Part shown: positions 33,388 to 45,117 of the stretch, piece after piece
How positions within the stretch are numbered: the first letter of the stretch is position 1
Layout: the number at the start of each line of letters is the position of its first letter
Assembly: GCA_963920635.1 (NCBI GenBank)
Contig: OY987302.1
Coordinates: 43,279,500 to 43,343,499, forward strand
DNA from: Pseudeuparius sepicola
Taxonomy: Eukaryota > Arthropoda > Insecta > Coleoptera > Anthribidae
Reading direction: 5' to 3'
DNA length: 64,000 nt
Program-made: the position numbers and the translations under genes
Notes under the pieces: model-generated
The model's input: the letters and a program-made list of their open reading frames with translations, nothing else
The model's database searches: none
Told to the model about the DNA's origin: nothing

Positions 33388-33512
33388 TTATTGTTTGTTG
33401 CAACTTCCATTACTTAATTCGCATGTGAATAAGGTTTATTTTTGGACTTATTGCAATAAATATTAGTCACCTAATATTGGATACCCTATCCAATACTAGG
33501 ACACCATTTTTT

Positions 33513-34900
33513 AAAATCAATAAAGTTGCATTTATGTTTCAATCGCCTGTTTACTTTAAAAATATGATAGAAAAGTTATGTCAGTCTGTCTGACAGGAAG
33601 TACATTAATTTCAACAAGTAACAGAAAAAGAGAAAATTGATTTAATAGAATGATAAAGCTAGTGATATAAAATAGTTTTTACGAGTTTTTGAAATTTTCA
33701 TAAATTTCATAAATTTTAATATTAAAAATTGGCAAAAAAAACTAAATCTTTTATTACAGCGTTCGTTGACATACTTAGGTAAAATTCAAAAACAAACAAC
33801 TTTTTCAAGAAAAACTTTTTGATATTTTAACAAATAAATCCATTTTTGGCGATATATATTTTTAAATGCCATTTTTGACATAAGTATAACGAAAGTCACA
33901 TGACTACGTCGCAATGACAAGACGCGGCAGCTGAAAGCGATGAGTCATCCAAGGGAGGTGGGCCTAAGGCGCCAAATTCAAATTTAAAGATGTCAATTTT
34001 GTAAATTTGGTAAAAAAAACACTTCAGAATGATTGTTTACATATATAGCTGATGGTTTTACAACACGGATAATCTACGAGAGTGAAAGTCACATTTTCAA
34101 GAGCTTTTGGTGCATTTAGATATCTACCGGTAAAATTTTCGTAAATACCAATTATTTATTATTTGCGTGCCTAGATACAGGATTATAGATATAGGAACAA
34201 AATCTATTTTGATGGCCTTAACCCACTTTTCCTTTAAAATGGGGTCTTTAGGGAGGAAAAAGCGGACACTTTAGGACCGCCTTTGTAGTTTCTCTTGCAG
34301 TTGGGAACAGAACAAGTCCACAGCATGATTTAAGTAAGTCCGAAAATGTAGACACAACCTAAAACCCATAAACTGAAATTGAATTTTAATCACTTTATTC
34401 TGAATCACTAATCACTGCTGTTTTACCACCTTATTATAGTCCAAAGCACGAAAGAAAACGTTTCTAAAGAATGCGGGCAGCGTTGCGAGATTTCCTATAC
34501 GAGTAGTCGTTATTTATTGGCGAATACAAGTCTTATCATATTGAAGCCGAATTTCTGAACTCTGTTATACCGAAAAAATAAAGCTCGCATCACGGGACCA
34601 CTTATCCATTTTTGTTTATCATTTATTTTTAACGCGGTGTGATAAAACACCTATTATATTTTTTCAACATCGTCGCGTCTACCATCGCCTTTGAAATACG
34701 GCAACACAGCACTTCTACCAAGCAGTCGGCTGACAAAAGCAGTTAGCCAACGAGTTTTGTGCCTGTTTCTATAGAACGTAAAGTTAACTGCGTATTTGGT
34801 CTACCACACAGACCTCATTTTTTAGGCCGCTGGCAAGTTTTTTCCGCCGGCTCAGAGAGCTCAGTGGCGTTTCGTATGTTCGGGAGTTAATAACGTGTGC
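33513..34900. other. AT-rich spacer, no gene seen
   Basis: A GC-richer patch (33900-33980) and a promoter-like stretch before 34904 were noted, without any recognised coding sequence. Confidence 0.4.
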
Positions 34901-34903
34901 AAA

Positions 34904-34984
34904 ATGAGTAAACAGGGAAGAACGTTGCATTCTCAAGCTCGAGAAATAATTGCCAATGTTATAAGGGTTTGCTTTCCTCCATAG
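34904..34984 (+). pseudogene. Short N-terminal piece of a possible transposon protein
   Basis: Twenty-six codons starting MSKQGRTLHSQAREIIANVI then a stop. The pattern 'LxSQxREIIxNVI' resembles the N-terminus of transposon-encoded proteins I have seen in hemipterans, but I cannot name the family with confidence. The sequence just upstream (34780-34900) is GC-richer and could be its 5' region. No continuation was found. Confidence 0.3.
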
Positions 34985-35256
34985 TCTAAGGCATCACCGT
35001 TAAGAATAATATTAACAATAAATGCTCGTTGCATAACCTTCTATTATTCCGACGGTGTAAACTATAAAGTGGTTGTATTTAGGTACATTTTACGGGCATT
35101 CGATATAGGATATAGGTACCTACTACAAAAGCAAAAGTTACCTACTTGTTGAGTCGAGTGTCGCATTAAAAAATCCTTAAAATGATCTTAGATCTTTAAA
35201 ACGAATTTAAATACATTAAAAGGTCTTAGATACTTAAATTTAGAAATATATGTATA

Positions 35257-35989
35257 CCGTATGTCCACGGATAGACATCCCAAGAGGACAAATAAATGGA
35301 CCAAAAATTTAATTTTACGACAAAAAGTCATTCTATTTGTAAAGACACTGAAAAAAGTAATAAAAAACATTTATTCATCGTGGTAAGCTACTTTCGTGTG
35401 CAACATTTCAAAGCGTTAGCGTTTTCAAATAAGTGGTTTTCTGTAAATAGCACAACAAAACTGTATTAAAAAAAACTTATTCAGAATGGAAAACTACGCA
35501 TGATGACATATTTTAACGATTCTCGGCCTACTTTGTATTTTGGAAAATATTGGAGGAAACTTAAAGTAGGCCCAGGATTGTCATTTTTTTTAATCATATA
35601 CAGTTTACTATTCTGAATAACTTTTATTCATACAATTTTGTCATACTACCTATAGAAAATTATTTAATCGAATAAAAACAAGAAAAAAAATCGAAAAATC
35701 AAAGTAGGCCTAACGCTTTGAAATTATGCAAACCTAAGTAGCTTACCACGCTGGAAAAATTTTTTTAATAACTTTTTTCAGTATCTCTACAAATAGAGGT
35801 AGTTTACTCTTAGGCTAATTAACGTTTCTTCAATTTTCTGGTCACCCAGTATTAAGTAATGTTAACGTTTTCCATGCCAATCTTATTTTAAGGGCAAGCA
35901 GACTTTTTTTTATCAAGAATGACTTTTTGCCGTAAAATGAAATTTTTTGTCCATTTCTCCTCTTGGGATGTCTATCCGTGGACATACTG
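35257..35989. mobile_element. 733 bp palindromic TA-flanked element
   Basis: Ends CCGTATGTCCACGGATAGAC and inverse of CAGTATGTCCACGGATAGAC, followed by ACATCCCAAGAGGA, with TA outside both. Arms pair through AAAAAGTCATTC/GAATGACTTTTT and the TAAGCTAC block (35384 with 35733). No ORF of a known transposase. Confidence 0.85.
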
Positions 35990-36921
35990 TATATAAAAAC
36001 AGATCTTTTTTAAAATGTACATATCTAAAAATATTCTATCAGCTCTTTACGTAGGTATTACTGTTTTAAAAGAATATATAAGAAAACTATATCAAAAGTT
36101 CACAGTCGCAAAAAGTTGTGAGGATTGAGCCCAATATGACTTGTGCACCAAAATATTTATTTTTAAGCATAAAAAATAGAGCAATATGATTTAAAATACA
36201 CCTACGAGATCTGCGGTATATAATGAAGGTAGTTTGTATTTTGATAGTATTTTTATATATTAGTTTATATGTTCAATATAGATTTTATTTCAAATTTGTG
36301 TCCCGATAAGATACAATCCCGAGACACATTGTATAATATTGTACTTCAAAAATATATCAAATAGGAATATTAATTACCTACCTACTTTTCATAACATGCG
36401 AACATGAAGTTTATTATTGCTAGTAACTAGGTACCTAATAATAAAATTTCACTGAGATATAAAAAAATTGCCCTTAAGGATTGTTAAAGCTTCAAATTCA
36501 CAGAAATTGTTTTTAGTCAAAGTGGAAATTCCTTTGAAAGGCTCTTTCTGGTAGGAAATCTATTTAGAGTGGAAAAGAAAGGATGATAAATTGTAGGTAT
36601 ACTATATCGAAGGTTCTCTTTAGAAGCGATATGAAAACTAATTTAAACTAAGCTAGGTAGGAATTAGTTTTGCTTTACAAAATATAAAGAAAATTGCCGA
36701 ATAGCATCTGGAATTTGCCCTTTTAACAATTGAAAACAGTTATCAAAAAGTAAATGGCTATTAAGATATGAAGAAAGCACCTATTCTTACGCAATAAATT
36801 GAGGGTTGACCTTACCCTCAATATTCTTCCATTGAAGAGTTTAGGCCTTTGAGATTTTTTGCTTTATAACATTATGGGCCCAGTGTCAACTTTAAATCAT
36901 ATCATTCAAAATAATATTATA
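35990..36921. other. AT-rich spacer, no gene seen
   Basis: Nothing beyond scattered AT-rich sequence. Confidence 0.4.
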
Positions 36922-37497
36922 CAGGGTGTCCCAGCGTTTTGATCAGGACTAGAAAAACTCAGTGTAAGGTGCAAGGTGGCTTGCTCATATATAAACATAG
37001 GTCCTAGAGTTTTTCGTTTCTGAGATATAGTGTTGTAGTTCTTTTTTTGAAATTGAATTGTGGCAATATCTTACAAAATAATTAAGCTGCTGAACTGAAT
37101 TTGGCACTGCTGTGTTTTTGGAATAATGCGCTTTTTTGGAACGTGCTTTTACTCAAAACTTCTTAAAGGATAGGTATCTTTTTGATCTTGCAGGTTCATC
37201 ATTTTACTGCACCTTTTAATTTTCAATAAAACTGTACTCTTGCTTCATAACGTTTGGGTTGAAATTGCCAAAACGTGCCCCAAAACACCCGTTAACTTCA
37301 ACATTCGAAACATAAAATTTTCACTTAGAGCTGTCAAATGTTACGGATCAACTATCAACTGTGCATTCAAAATGAAGAAAAAAATGCCAGATGGACATTG
37401 GTCAAAACAACGTTGGTTTTCTTGAGATAGTGTCCAAATTGTGTCAAATTTAATCCTTTCCATTTTGAAAGCGAATAATTTTTGGCTCATTGTTCAT
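36922..37497 (+). mobile_element. Half of a palindromic element, family B copy 1
   Basis: Starts TA|CAGGGTGTCCCAGCGTTTTG and matches the left arm of the element at 43009-43968 (for example CATAGGTCCTA, AAACGTGCCCCAAAACACC, CCTTTCCATTTTGAAAGCGA) up to that element's centre, where it stops. The right arm is absent. Confidence 0.75.
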
Positions 37498-37499
37498 AG

Positions 37500-37645
37500 G
37501 TGAGCTCGAAAATTTGATACGATCATAATTTTCAGTTCAGAACAACTATCATTTATAACAATATATTAGAAGGGTTAGAAAAATTTTACAAAAAGAAAAA
37601 AATACTCACAAGAAATATACCATTCCAGTGGCGTAACCATATTAA
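37500..37645 (+). repeat. Dispersed repeat, copy 1 (about 145 bp)
   Basis: AAATTTGATAC...CAGTTCAGAA...ATTAGAAGG...ACAAGAAATATACCATTCC then CAGTGGCGTAACCATA; matches 40185-40330 in the same orientation. The terminal CAGTGGCG is hAT-like. Confidence 0.75.
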
Positions 37646-37739
37646 TATTAATCTGCCAGATATTAAAATTCTGATATAAGCACCGCAGTCCAGATCCAGC
37701 CAAATATACTTAAAATAATATCATTATAATACGAAAGTT

Positions 37740-38400
37740 AATTTAACATTAATGTTAATGTTACACCTTACAAATGACATACTTATAGAGGTGCTGCATG
37801 GCAACTAGTTTTACTAGAGGATTTTAATAGTATATTACATAGCGAGAGTTGTAAACAGCTTATTACGTATGAGTGGAAAAGTTGCGCACGAGCCGCGCAG
37901 CGGCGAGTGCTGTAATTCCACGGGTATGTAATAAGCTTACAACTCGAGTTTTGTGTTATAATTTTTCTTCGACGAAAGAAAAACTATTATAATAGATAAT
38001 CTATACTTCTGATTATCTGACAGACAACAATTAGTATGTTTGTTAGTTGCTGTGGTGACGCGGATGCCGCGCTAACAAGGCACCCGTTATAATTGAGTTT
38101 TAATTAAGAACAGATACGTAATTTTTTTTATTACGTGTCAGTTATTACGTGTCAGTGTTCGTAACATTGGACTTACTTATAACCTAAACTGTCACTTAAT
38201 AGGTATGTTACTAGCATAGGAGTAGAATTTTTTTTTAAAGTCTTAGGTAAGTCAAGTCCTACCGCGACGTGAACTTTGGGACGAAAAATCATGAAATATT
38301 TAGCATAGTCCAGACTAGGCTATTAGAATTGATTTTTTAGACAAAAACCGATAATGAATTATTTTTCCGTACGGTCTCAAACAAATAGAAAAATCTCGAC
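37740..38400 (+). repeat. Dispersed repeat interrupted by about 400 bp
   Basis: The two outer parts (37745-37825 and 38232-38390) match one continuous stretch at 47525-47760, so about 400 bases in between were inserted. Diagnostic words: TACAAATGACATACTTATAG and AAGTCAAGTCCTACCGCGAC. Confidence 0.75.
37858..37952. repeat. Hairpin with GC-rich loop
   Basis: AGTTGTAAACAGCTTATTAC...GTGGAA pairs with TTCCAC...GTAATAAGCTTACAACT. The loop has GCACGAGCCGCGCAGCGGCG. It lies within the inserted 400 bp. A related GCACGAGCCGCA motif is at 61027. Confidence 0.7.
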
Positions 38401-38527
38401 AAAATTTTCCTATTAGATATAGGGTATAGGTTATTTTAATTAAACGCTATGGAGTAGATTGTGAGTAATAATATTCAAAACAACCATTGCTCCATTACTA
38501 AAAATTAAAATCAGTAATAAATATAAG

Positions 38528-39835
38528 CGTGACGCGTCAAAATAGCCCCGTCAAAATAGCCCCGACAAAATAGCCCGAACCTAATATAGCCCCCGTCAAT
38601 TTAGCCCCCGCTTTATCATCGACGGATCATTTTGAATAAAAAATTAATGTAAAATATTACTTTTATTATTAAACTGTAATTTACAATGTGAGATTATGAC
38701 AAATAGATACCTCTTAAATAATCTAATATATATATAATCACTGCTGTATCCTACAACTAACGTCTGCAGTCTATTATTCAATTGAACATACATATTTTTT
38801 GAAGATCCCTTATATCTAAAGCCTGCCCTATATCGATCTATTTCAAGTTCGACTCTATCTTGCTCATTTTTAAAATCTACAAGTTTGAAAACTGATGGAT
38901 GGTGACAATCAACTGTTTGCTGAAAAGCACGATGCCAACCCTCGATTGAGTTATTAGTGCGTGGAAGAGCATTAGCTACTCTATCAGTGACGTTCCATAC
39001 TGATATAGGAAATCGTGGCTCTGTTCTCCTGTTCCTTCTTTGGCGTCCAATATAATTGTCTTCCCAGTAGGCGATCAACCGGTCCATTTCTTGTGGACCA
39101 TCTTCTGCGAGAACCACAAAAACATCGATAACATCCGTTACTGGAACAAAACTTAGTGCCAACAAAAGGTTAGTTTATTGGTTGTGCCAACATCATTTTG
39201 ACGTGAATACGAATATTTTCATTGTCACGATATAGCTCCGTCATGTGCATTTCTTGAACTTTTCGCCATAACGATTGGCCCAAATGAAATAAACATCCTT
39301 GAACTTGTACTTCATTAAAAACACGCAATATTGCGTTCTGTATGCCCTTTTCGTAGTCCGATAAACTCGTTGGCGTCATGGTGGGTCTCAGTACTTTGTG
39401 TCTCTCAAAGACTCGAACATATTATGTAGGTAGGTATCTTCTGTTTTGTCCGAGAGAAGTGCTTACACCATTCGAAATGTTTTCTTGTCCACTAATGAAT
39501 GAATGGTAAATACTTGATAAAACAGTTCTGGAGCAATCTTAAATGTCCCGTCTACGTGCCAGTTCTTCTGCTCTTCTAAAATCTGAAGATTATCTTCTGT
39601 CACAAACAGCAAAATACGTTTGGGATCATCCGGACCAGAATCCCACAGCAAAAAATTATACAAATACTACTCGTTTAATCCGGGCCATTTTGCCATGGGG
39701 CTGTTTTGACGGGGCCATTTTGTCATGGGGCTGTTTTGACGGGGTCATATTGACGGGGCTGTTTTGTCATGGAGCTGTTTTGAGTGGGCCATATTGACGG
39801 GGCTGTTTTCGCCTGGGCTATTTTGACGGGGTACC
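38528..39835 (-). mobile_element. MULE (Mutator-like) transposon with 9-bp target duplication
   Basis: AAATATAAG lies at 38519-38527 and 39836-39844. The termini are not simple inverted repeats but inverted arrays of an ~18-base word around GTCAAAATAGCCCC: four or five units at the left (38535-38615) and about eight at the right (39680-39835). It encloses a MULE transposase remnant on the minus strand. Confidence 0.88.
38644..39663 (-). pseudogene. MULE transposase remnant
   Basis: Minus-strand segments: QKNWHVDGTFKIAPELFYQV (first catalytic Asp in VDGTF, about 39560), then KTFRMV, an in-frame stop, ALLSDKTEDTY, a frameshift, TSLSDYEKGIQNAILRVF with the second Asp and GCLFHLGQSLWRKVQE (39379-39220), then a further break and SFVPVTDVIDVF...NNSIEGWHRAFQQTV (39165-38900). 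These match the MULE transposase domain. An N-terminal FLYWCH zinc finger, usual in insect MULEs, is missing. Inactive through stops and frameshifts. Confidence 0.88.
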
Positions 39836-39877
39836 AAATATAAGAAGTAGAATGCAGCGATAATAAAAAAAAATTTG

Positions 39878-39955
39878 GTTTTGTGTGGGACTCGAATCCG
39901 TGACTTACGGTTTACTATGCTACGTTCACTTGCTGCTTGACTTTGAGATTAGCCA
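39878..39955 (-). repeat. tRNA-like box B segment, possible SINE remnant
   Basis: On the minus strand GGATTCGAGTCCC (39885-39897) resembles a Pol III box B, preceded about 20 bases earlier by TAGCATAGT, a weak box A. No cloverleaf can be drawn, so it is not called a tRNA gene. Confidence 0.3.
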
Positions 39956-40184
39956 TATTATTTGATACTGGAAAATATATCTATATTCTTTTTTTTTGCC
40001 ATAATTCGTATTATTTTTGATCGAAACCAGTTTATAAAACAATCGTTGTGATACATATTAAATTTTACGCCAGTTTCAAGTTGCTACAATACATATATTT
40101 TATTAATGGTTTTAAGGTCCTTGCTGCATAATCGTTGCTAGGCAATACTATTTGTAATATAAATAAAAGCATCATAGGTAAGCT

Positions 40185-40330
40185 TGAAAATTTGATATAC
40201 AATCATAATTATCAGTTCAGAAGAACTAAGTATCATTTATAACTATATATTAGAAGGAATAGACAAATTTTAAAAAAAGAAAAAATATCCACAAGAAATA
40301 TACCATTCCAGTGGCGTAACCATAGGCATT
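40185..40330 (+). repeat. Dispersed repeat, copy 2
   Basis: Same orientation partner of 37500-37645, ending in CCAGTGGCGTAACCATAGG. The two copies bracket the MULE region. Confidence 0.75.
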
Positions 40331-41174
40331 TGATTTGGAAAATATATGGCTTTAACGGAGTTTTGACGTCGCACATGCAGTTTTCAAAAATTTACCTGTA
40401 TCTAATGGCTCAAACCGCAAAAACTGTATCTACGCTAGGCAGAGCTTAAACTAGTAACTATGGAGACCCCGCAAAAGCTTTAAATTGCCCTGTTCCGGGT
40501 TTCTACCTTTAGGATGCAAAAAAAAATTCTGCAGTAAACTGCCTTCTAATTTATTGGTAAGGCATCCCAAAATTCAAGTTTAAGGCTGGAATAACTTTGC
40601 AGGGAGCCTATAAAGATAAAGGATCCTCCAGACCAACGCAAAACATTCGCAACGGCGGCGAATATTTCACGGCGAAATATTATTAGTGTGGTGGATCCTT
40701 TAAATCGAAATATTTTAAATGAAAGACTTTGTCCAAATATTTGCGCATCATTAGAGATCCCCCACACCTATAGGTATATCGGCTCCAACCGTTTGGAAAA
40801 CATGCGACCTTCAAACTTTCAATTTTGCACTTTGAAGCCCATTGTGAAACCTTTGTGGGTATTCTTTACAAATGTGATGCCATACATTTGCAAATCGGTG
40901 ATATCAGAGCAGATGTGTTTTTAAATTTGGCTAACACTAAAATTGCAAAATAGTTTAAAACTAAAGTAGGTACACACAACTAGGGTGCACTCCAGATAGG
41001 ATTTTTAAGTTACTTTCTAAATATATCTACCTGGTTATTAATATTTAGGTAAATTTCTGGCAATATGAAAAAAAGGACTAGGAGATACATAGGGTTGGTA
41101 AATTCAAATCTAGGCGTAAGTATTATGCTTCCGGATTCTTTTAGATGCCTAAAAAAGGAGATTTTGTAAACATA
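40331..41174. other. Spacer, no gene seen
   Basis: Mixed-composition sequence with short ORFs on both strands (about 40546-40924) that match nothing I recognise. Confidence 0.4.
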
Positions 41175-42096
41175 CAGTGCTATTCATAAAGTTTGCGCCA
41201 AATGGGAAAAATTGTATTATTCTATTTTTTGAAAATCTGATTTTGGGATATGTTGGTGCATGTTTTGTTTACACTTTTGCGCCTAAAGAGGGTCGTGACG
41301 TCACAGCCCATGCCTGTCAAATTTGTCATTTAAAATTAAAAATTGGGAAAAAGCAGGTTTTCCTTGAAAATATCGGAAAAAGTTATTAAGAAAATGTGTT
41401 TGTATTGCATTATTGTGCCCCTATGCACATTTTCAGAAAGATATCACGATATTCGTTTTTCTTAATTACATACCTATTTCTCTTCAAATCGGTACTCGAT
41501 ATTTTTTCCCGCAAATAACCGAAGAAACTTATTTAGTGGTTGCTCTCTCCAAATAATTACAATACAAATAAATTTCAATGCAAAGTTAAGGAGAAACATG
41601 GGATTTTTTAAGATAGCTATTGTGCAAGATCGCAATCTTGGTGCAAAGACTCTTTCATTTTAAGATAAATTTATTCCCTGGGCCAGTGTTGTAATATTTG
41701 TACATAAAATACATCCATATTTTGAAATTCAGTGAAACAAAATTATAAGGTACAGTTTTGTATCGAATTTTATGGATTCAGTTTCAATTCCAGGGATATC
41801 AAATAAGAAAGACGAATTTTCTGATATCCTTCTGAAAATCTGCATAAGGGCACAATAATGCAATATAAACATATTTTGTTAATAACTTTTTCCGATATTT
41901 TCAAGGCAAACCTGATTTTTCCCAATTTTTTCTTTAAATGTCAAATTTGACATTCACGGGCTGTGACGTGACGACCCTCTTTAGGCGCAATAGTGTAAAC
42001 AAAACATGCACCAACATATCCCAAAATTAGATTTTCAAAAAATTAATAGAATAATAAAAAATTTTACCATTGGTGCAAACTTTATGAATAGCACTG
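41175..42096. mobile_element. 922 bp palindromic TA-flanked element (CAGTGCTATTCATAAAG ends)
   Basis: CAGTGCTATTCATAAAGTTT at the left and its exact inverse at the right, TA outside both. Arms of about 300 bases pair (CAACATATCCCAAAAT, AAAGAGGGTCGTGACGT, GTTATTAAGAAAATGTG regions). The CAGTG start and TA duplication are like Tc1-type ends. No transposase. Confidence 0.88.
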
Positions 42097-42280
42097 TATA
42101 TGCCTGTGCCTTGGAATATTTGCGAGTGTATTCCCCGTTTTGTTTATTTATTAGAACACATCCTAAGTACAAAACTCACGCCTAAATCACTATAGGCATA
42201 TAGTATACTTTTTCAACCATATAGTATATTGACTAGAGTCAGTCATTCTGGAAACTGAAAAGTTCTATATAATGTAGGTA

Positions 42281-43002
42281 CAGTGTGTCCCAATTTGATA
42301 TAGAAATATATGAAGGACAAGGGAAGGGAAACAAATGGTCTATATTTTTTAAAGTTGTCCCAAGGGAGAGTATCTGATAGTCGGTGGTATTTGGATGGGG
42401 TAATTATTTAATGGAATGCTATGATTTTTTAAAATAGCTAATTTTCAAGAAACCCTATTAGGGATTTTTTATGACAAAATTTTATTAAGAAAACTTGTTC
42501 AGAATGAAAAACTGAGTAGATTTGCAAAATTTCAAAAGTCTAGGCCTACTTTTATTTTTAGCTTTTTCGCCTTTTTTCCCCACTTTTTTCTTAGAAATGT
42601 GTCCTTTCTGGAGCTTGTACGTCAAAATATTATTAAGGAAACTTGATCATCGTGAAAAAATAAAATTTTGACGTGAAAGCTCCAGAAAGGACACTTTTCT
42701 AAGATAAAAGTGGGAGATAAATCTAAAAATCAAAGTAGGTCTAGCCTTTTGAAATTTTGCGAATATACTCAGTTTTCATTCTGAACAAGTTTTCTTAATA
42801 ACATTTTGTTGTAAAAAAATCCCTAATGGGGTTTCCTGAAAATTTGCTATTTTAAAAAATCAGAGCAGTCCATGAAATAATTACCCCATCCGCCTATGAG
42901 ATACTCTCCCATGGGACTACCAATAAAAAATAGAGACCATTATTTGTTTTCCTTGCCCTTCATATATTTCTGAGGTGTCCAGTATCAAATTGGGACACAC
43001 TG
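42281..43002. mobile_element. 722 bp palindromic TA-flanked element (CAGTGTGTCCCAATTTGATA ends)
   Basis: Perfect 17-20 base inverted ends with TA on both sides; arms pair through CCCTATTAGGGATTTTT, AAACTTGTTCAGAATGA and TCCAGAAAGGACAC around a centre near 42650. Its right flank is directly followed by the next element (43009). Confidence 0.88.
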
Positions 43003-43008
43003 TATATA

Positions 43009-43968
43009 CAGGGTGTCCCAGGTTTTTTTGATAAGGACTTTGACATTTTGTAGAAAAGTCATTATAAGGTGGGTTGCTCAAATAAACATAGGTCCTAAAG
43101 TTCTTCGTTTATGAGATACAGGGTTGTAGTTCTCCTTTTGAAATTAAATTATGGCAATATCTCCCAAAATAAACAAGCTGCTGAACTGAAATTTGGCACT
43201 GCTCTGTTTTTTGGGGATGGGAAAATAAGCTGAAGATGTAAATTTCTACGTATCTCAAAGAGGGCGCCACTTGCGATATTTTTGGATGGTGCTTTTACTC
43301 GTAACTTTTTGAGGTTATCTTTTTTGTTCTTGCAGGTCCATCATTTTAGTGCACCTTTTTATTCTGCAATAAAAAGGTACTCTTGTTTAATAACGATAAA
43401 ATCAACCGTTTGCATTGAAATTGGCAAAACGTGCCCCAAAACACCTGTTAACTCTAGCATTCGAAACAAAATTACTAGGTACTACTTTCAACCGTACAGT
43501 CAAAATGGTGAAAAAAATGCCAAAGAGACATTGGTCAAGACACCGCTGACTTTCTTGAAATAGGGTGTCAAAATTTTGTCAATTTCGATCCTTTCCATTT
43601 TGAAAGCGAATAAATTTTATTTCATTGTTTATTTGGATTTTTTCTTACTTTGGATGGTAAAATTGGAAAGCGGTAGGTGAAAATGTTGGAGTTAACAGGT
43701 GTTTTAGGGCACGATTTGTCAATTTCAACGCAAACGGTTGATTTGATCGTTATGAAACAAGAGTATCTTTTTGTCGCAGAATAAAAAGATGCACTAAAAT
43801 GATGGACCTGCAAGATAAAAAAATAAATTAAAAAATTTTACGAGTAAAAGCACCATCCAAAAATAGCGAAAGTGGCGCCCTCTGTGAGACAGGTAAAAAT
43901 TAACATTTTTAGCTTATTTTCCGTCCCCAACAACACTGCAGTGCAAAATTTCAGTTCAACAGCTTGGT
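43009..43968. mobile_element. Palindromic element, family B copy 2, right end truncated
   Basis: Begins TA|CAGGGTGTCCCAGG. The left arm pairs with 43630-43968 (ACAGGTGTTTTAGGGCACG, TGGACCTGCAAGA, GCAAAATTTCAGTTCAACAG). About 150 bases of the right end are lost, so no right TA is seen. Family member: 36922-37497. Confidence 0.8.
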
Positions 43969-45117
43969 AAACAACCCGTAGTGAAGAACAGGCGGCGAAC
44001 ATAGGTATACACTATGTTATAGGTCGGTCTTATCGCGGATGCAAATGCAAGGATAAAACGCTTCTTGAAGTCCAGTAACCCGGAAGTGCAAGGAGCGTTG
44101 CCCTCCGAATGGACGAGTATTGAAACTTTTGCATATGCTAATAGTGAATTATCATAAACGCTTGCAACGGGGGGGGGGGGGGTTATGATTTCCAGTCTGA
44201 TTACACCATACAAAATTTTAGAAAGCCATGTGGTTATTGTATAAGTACCTACTAATAGTTTTAAGTCGTATAATATCAATAATGTTTTGTTGCGAAAATG
44301 ATTTGTTAAATGAGCGGTTTTATTTGAAATATCATATTTTGACAACAATAAAATTTTGTTTGACACACTCTATGCACCTAAAATTTTGTATTCGAAAAAT
44401 GTAGTTTTACAGGACTAGAGCTGAAAAGGCCAAGAGTGACGGCCGATAAAATTACTCTTTACCGGTCCTTCTTTCCCATCCTTGGTAGATCACAACAGAG
44501 CTGCATACAAATGATTTTTAAAAACAAGCTTTTATTTGAATTCTCTGAAAATAAGAAAATAAACTTTGAAATAAGTCAAACCAAAGCAAACCCATAATTT
44601 TGTATCATTATACAATAATAATTGTATATGAAAACGAAAATCTTGCGACAGCCTATTATATCATATCAGTGACTATAGATAGTCACTGATCATATACAAT
44701 TGTATAATGTAACAAACTTAAAATAACTCCCTAACCTTTAAAGATAGGCCCTTAATACCCTGTACCAAAAAAAACGTACTGTTTAAGGGCTTCCTAAAAA
44801 TGTAACAAAATACAGGATGTTCCATTTAAAAAACATAATTTTGAGGGGCCACTACTTATTGGATTACCCTGTATATTGGAAAATATTTTCGGAATACACA
44901 ACTCATGTTTCTCTACAAGTTTTGTCTCAACTTTTTTTTCAAGCATTAACAATGTAGAAGATATATCCCGCGGCCTCTACGTAACTCACCCTGTAGAACT
45001 TCAATAAGGCAATATCACAAAAAAATTATATCACAAAAATAACTAAAATCAAAAAATAGGTATCTATTTTAAATAAAAATTATGTAAACAATTCTTTTTG
45101 CATGTGCGTTCGTTATA
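43969..45117. other. Spacer with homopolymer and hairpin; no gene seen
   Basis: Includes a run of 14 G at about 44169-44182, an inverted repeat at 44605-44712, and a TACAGGATGTTCC...ACCCTGTA pair (44811-44873) that may be a tiny relict of the palindromic elements. The stretch 43975-44140 is GC-richer and has a short open frame on each strand with no recognised product. Confidence 0.4.
44605..44712. repeat. Nested hairpin with perfect 26-bp core
   Basis: The core ATCAGTGACTAT-AG-ATAGTCACTGAT (44665-44690) is flanked by a second inverted pair (CATTATACA...TTGTATATGA with TCATATACAATTGTATAATG). Confidence 0.75.

Larger units (their letters stand above)
31087..33512 (+). mobile_element. Pogo-superfamily DNA transposon (Tigger/jerky-like), decayed
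   Basis: Ends share the motif CCTAATATTGGACA (31088) and its inverse TCCAATACTAGGACA (33489-33503). The motif is iterated just inside both ends: again at 31464 and near 31490 at the left and at 33470 at the right, suggesting multiple transposase-binding sites. It encloses a pogo/DDE_1-type transposase. It interrupts the LINE at 29919-31084. A TA target duplication could not be defined securely because the termini have diverged. Confidence 0.8.

Noticed and set aside
39878..39955. tRNA gene on the minus strand
   Set aside because: Only box B is good; no acceptor stem or anticodon arm can be formed. Kept only as a possible SINE remnant.
37500..40330. Direct repeats bracketing 2.7 kb as LTRs of one element
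   Set aside because: Repeats are only about 145 bp, lack TG...CA ends and enclose an independent MULE with its own 9-bp duplication.
43956..44366. 136-codon minus-strand ORF
   Set aside because: Passes through a 14-G homopolymer and the truncated end of a palindromic element; no known family. A GC-richer part (43975-44140) is mentioned in the spacer entry.
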